From Caulobacteraceae bacterium (GTDB lineage Bacteria; Pseudomonadota; Alphaproteobacteria; Caulobacterales; Caulobacteraceae), in the NCBI GenBank assembly GCA_004144935.1, contig SDZP01000228.1:1-5762 (forward strand): a stretch of DNA of 5,762 nt, given 5' to 3'. The position numbers were made by a program, and so were the translations under genes. This document shows positions 5,216-5,762 of this stretch, piece by piece (within the stretch, counting starts at the first letter, position 1; each line of letters begins with the position of its first letter). The notes below the pieces were generated by a model, which saw only the letters and a list, made by a program, of their open reading frames with translations, was not told the origin of the DNA and did not search any database.

Positions 5216-5698
5216 TCAGTAGGCCGTCTTGCCGATATAGTTTCCAGGCGGGCCGTAGCGGCAGACGAGGACCTCGTTCTCGGCGGCCCGCGCCACGGCG
5301 CAGCCGACCTCGGTCGTGCTCCTCCAGACGATCTGCGTATAGTGGCCGACGACGTTGCCGGACTGGACCACGTCGGCAAAAACACCGGGGCTATAATACC
5401 GCTTCTCGGCGGCCCAGCCGGCCACCATCTGTTCGACGCTATAGGCGTTGGCCGGACCCATCCACAGGTTCTCGCCCTGCCCCCGCTGGTCGGCATGCTC
5501 CAGGCCGCCGCCCTTGCGCGCCAGGGTTTCCGCCCAGGCCTGGGCGTCGCGCTCGAGTGGCTCGCTCCAGGTCAAGGGCGCGGTTCCGACGGCGGCGCGT
5601 TCGCTGTTGTGGGCGTCAAGGACGCGGCTGGCGAAGGGCTCCTGGGCGGCCGCCGGGGTGGCGAGCAGCAGGACGGCGAGGACAGGCAGGATACGCAT
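5216..5698 (-). CDS. secreted CAP/SCP (PR-1-like) domain protein
   Basis: This 160-residue protein has a signal peptide (MRILPVLAVLLLATPAAA, probable cleavage before QEPF) followed by a complete CAP domain. The motifs, in order, are HNSER (30-34), LEHAD with H68, GENLW (75-79), the family signature GHYTQIVWRST (118-128, with H119), VGCA (C133) and CRYGPPGNYIGKTAY (C146 to the end). H68, E76 and H119 are candidate pocket residues, and C133 and C146 probably form a disulfide. Bacterial CAP proteins are exported and their roles are poorly defined; lipid binding or protease-like activity has been proposed for relatives. The ATG at 5698 is chosen because it starts the signal peptide directly, though no strong ribosome site is visible upstream. 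The gene is convergent with the LytTR regulator across 131 bases. Confidence 0.88.
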   Translation of the reverse strand: MRILPVLAVLLLATPAAAQEPFASRVLDAHNSERAAVGTAPLTWSEPLERDAQAWAETLARKGGGLEHADQRGQGENLWMGPANAYSVEQMVAGWAAEKRYYSPGVFADVVQSGNVVGHYTQIVWRSTTEVGCAVARAAENEVLVCRYGPPGNYIGKTAY

Positions 5699-5762
5699 GA
5701 GACAGCCAATCGGCAGGGCTCCCTCACCAGGATGGGGAGGGGCCGGCGGCGGGGCCGCCAGG

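Overview
The window looks like chromosomal DNA from an alphaproteobacterium of the Caulobacter/Phenylobacterium/Brevundimonas type. It is strongly GC-rich, with G or C in most third codon positions. The protein families fit, and one promoter matches the Caulobacter housekeeping consensus (TTGACG / GCTANAWC). This placement is inferred from composition and recognised families; no database search was possible.

The left edge (1-47, minus strand) holds the first codons of rpsJ, ribosomal protein S10, the usual first gene of the S10 ribosomal-protein operon. Upstream of it lies a gene-free stretch of about 420 bases. It holds a strong rho-independent terminator for the preceding gene (413-445), a well-spaced promoter for rpsJ (281-309), and a predicted 5' leader of roughly 225 nt. 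The leader has three good hairpins, one of them followed by a run of six U.

From 471 to 4154 four genes point left toward rpsJ. In transcription order they are a YciB/IspZ-family inner-membrane protein, a BioF2/CelD-type GNAT acyltransferase of the family that includes the holdfast protein HfsK, a cupin-8/JmjC-like putative Fe(II) oxygenase 12 bases behind it, and a secreted DUF2807 protein built from about eight 19-residue coils marked by GSGD. The acyltransferase and cupin genes almost certainly form an operon. The DUF2807 gene has its own Shine-Dalgarno sequence and a dyad in the gap upstream of it.

Divergent from yciB, from 4302 to 5084 on the plus strand, is a LytTR-type membrane-anchored DNA-binding regulator. 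Its single frame is interrupted by one TGA at 4617-4619, between the third and fourth membrane segments. This would separate the membrane anchor from the DNA-binding domain. Its promoter appears to place the transcript start almost on the ATG (leaderless).

The right end holds a small secreted CAP/SCP (PR-1-like) protein on the minus strand, convergent with the regulator, and a GC-rich hairpin-forming end. I saw no tRNA, rRNA, insertion sequence, integrase or CRISPR array. I found no clear novel multi-gene system. The observations most worth checking are the nonsense-interrupted LytTR regulator and the structured S10-operon leader with its attenuator-like element.
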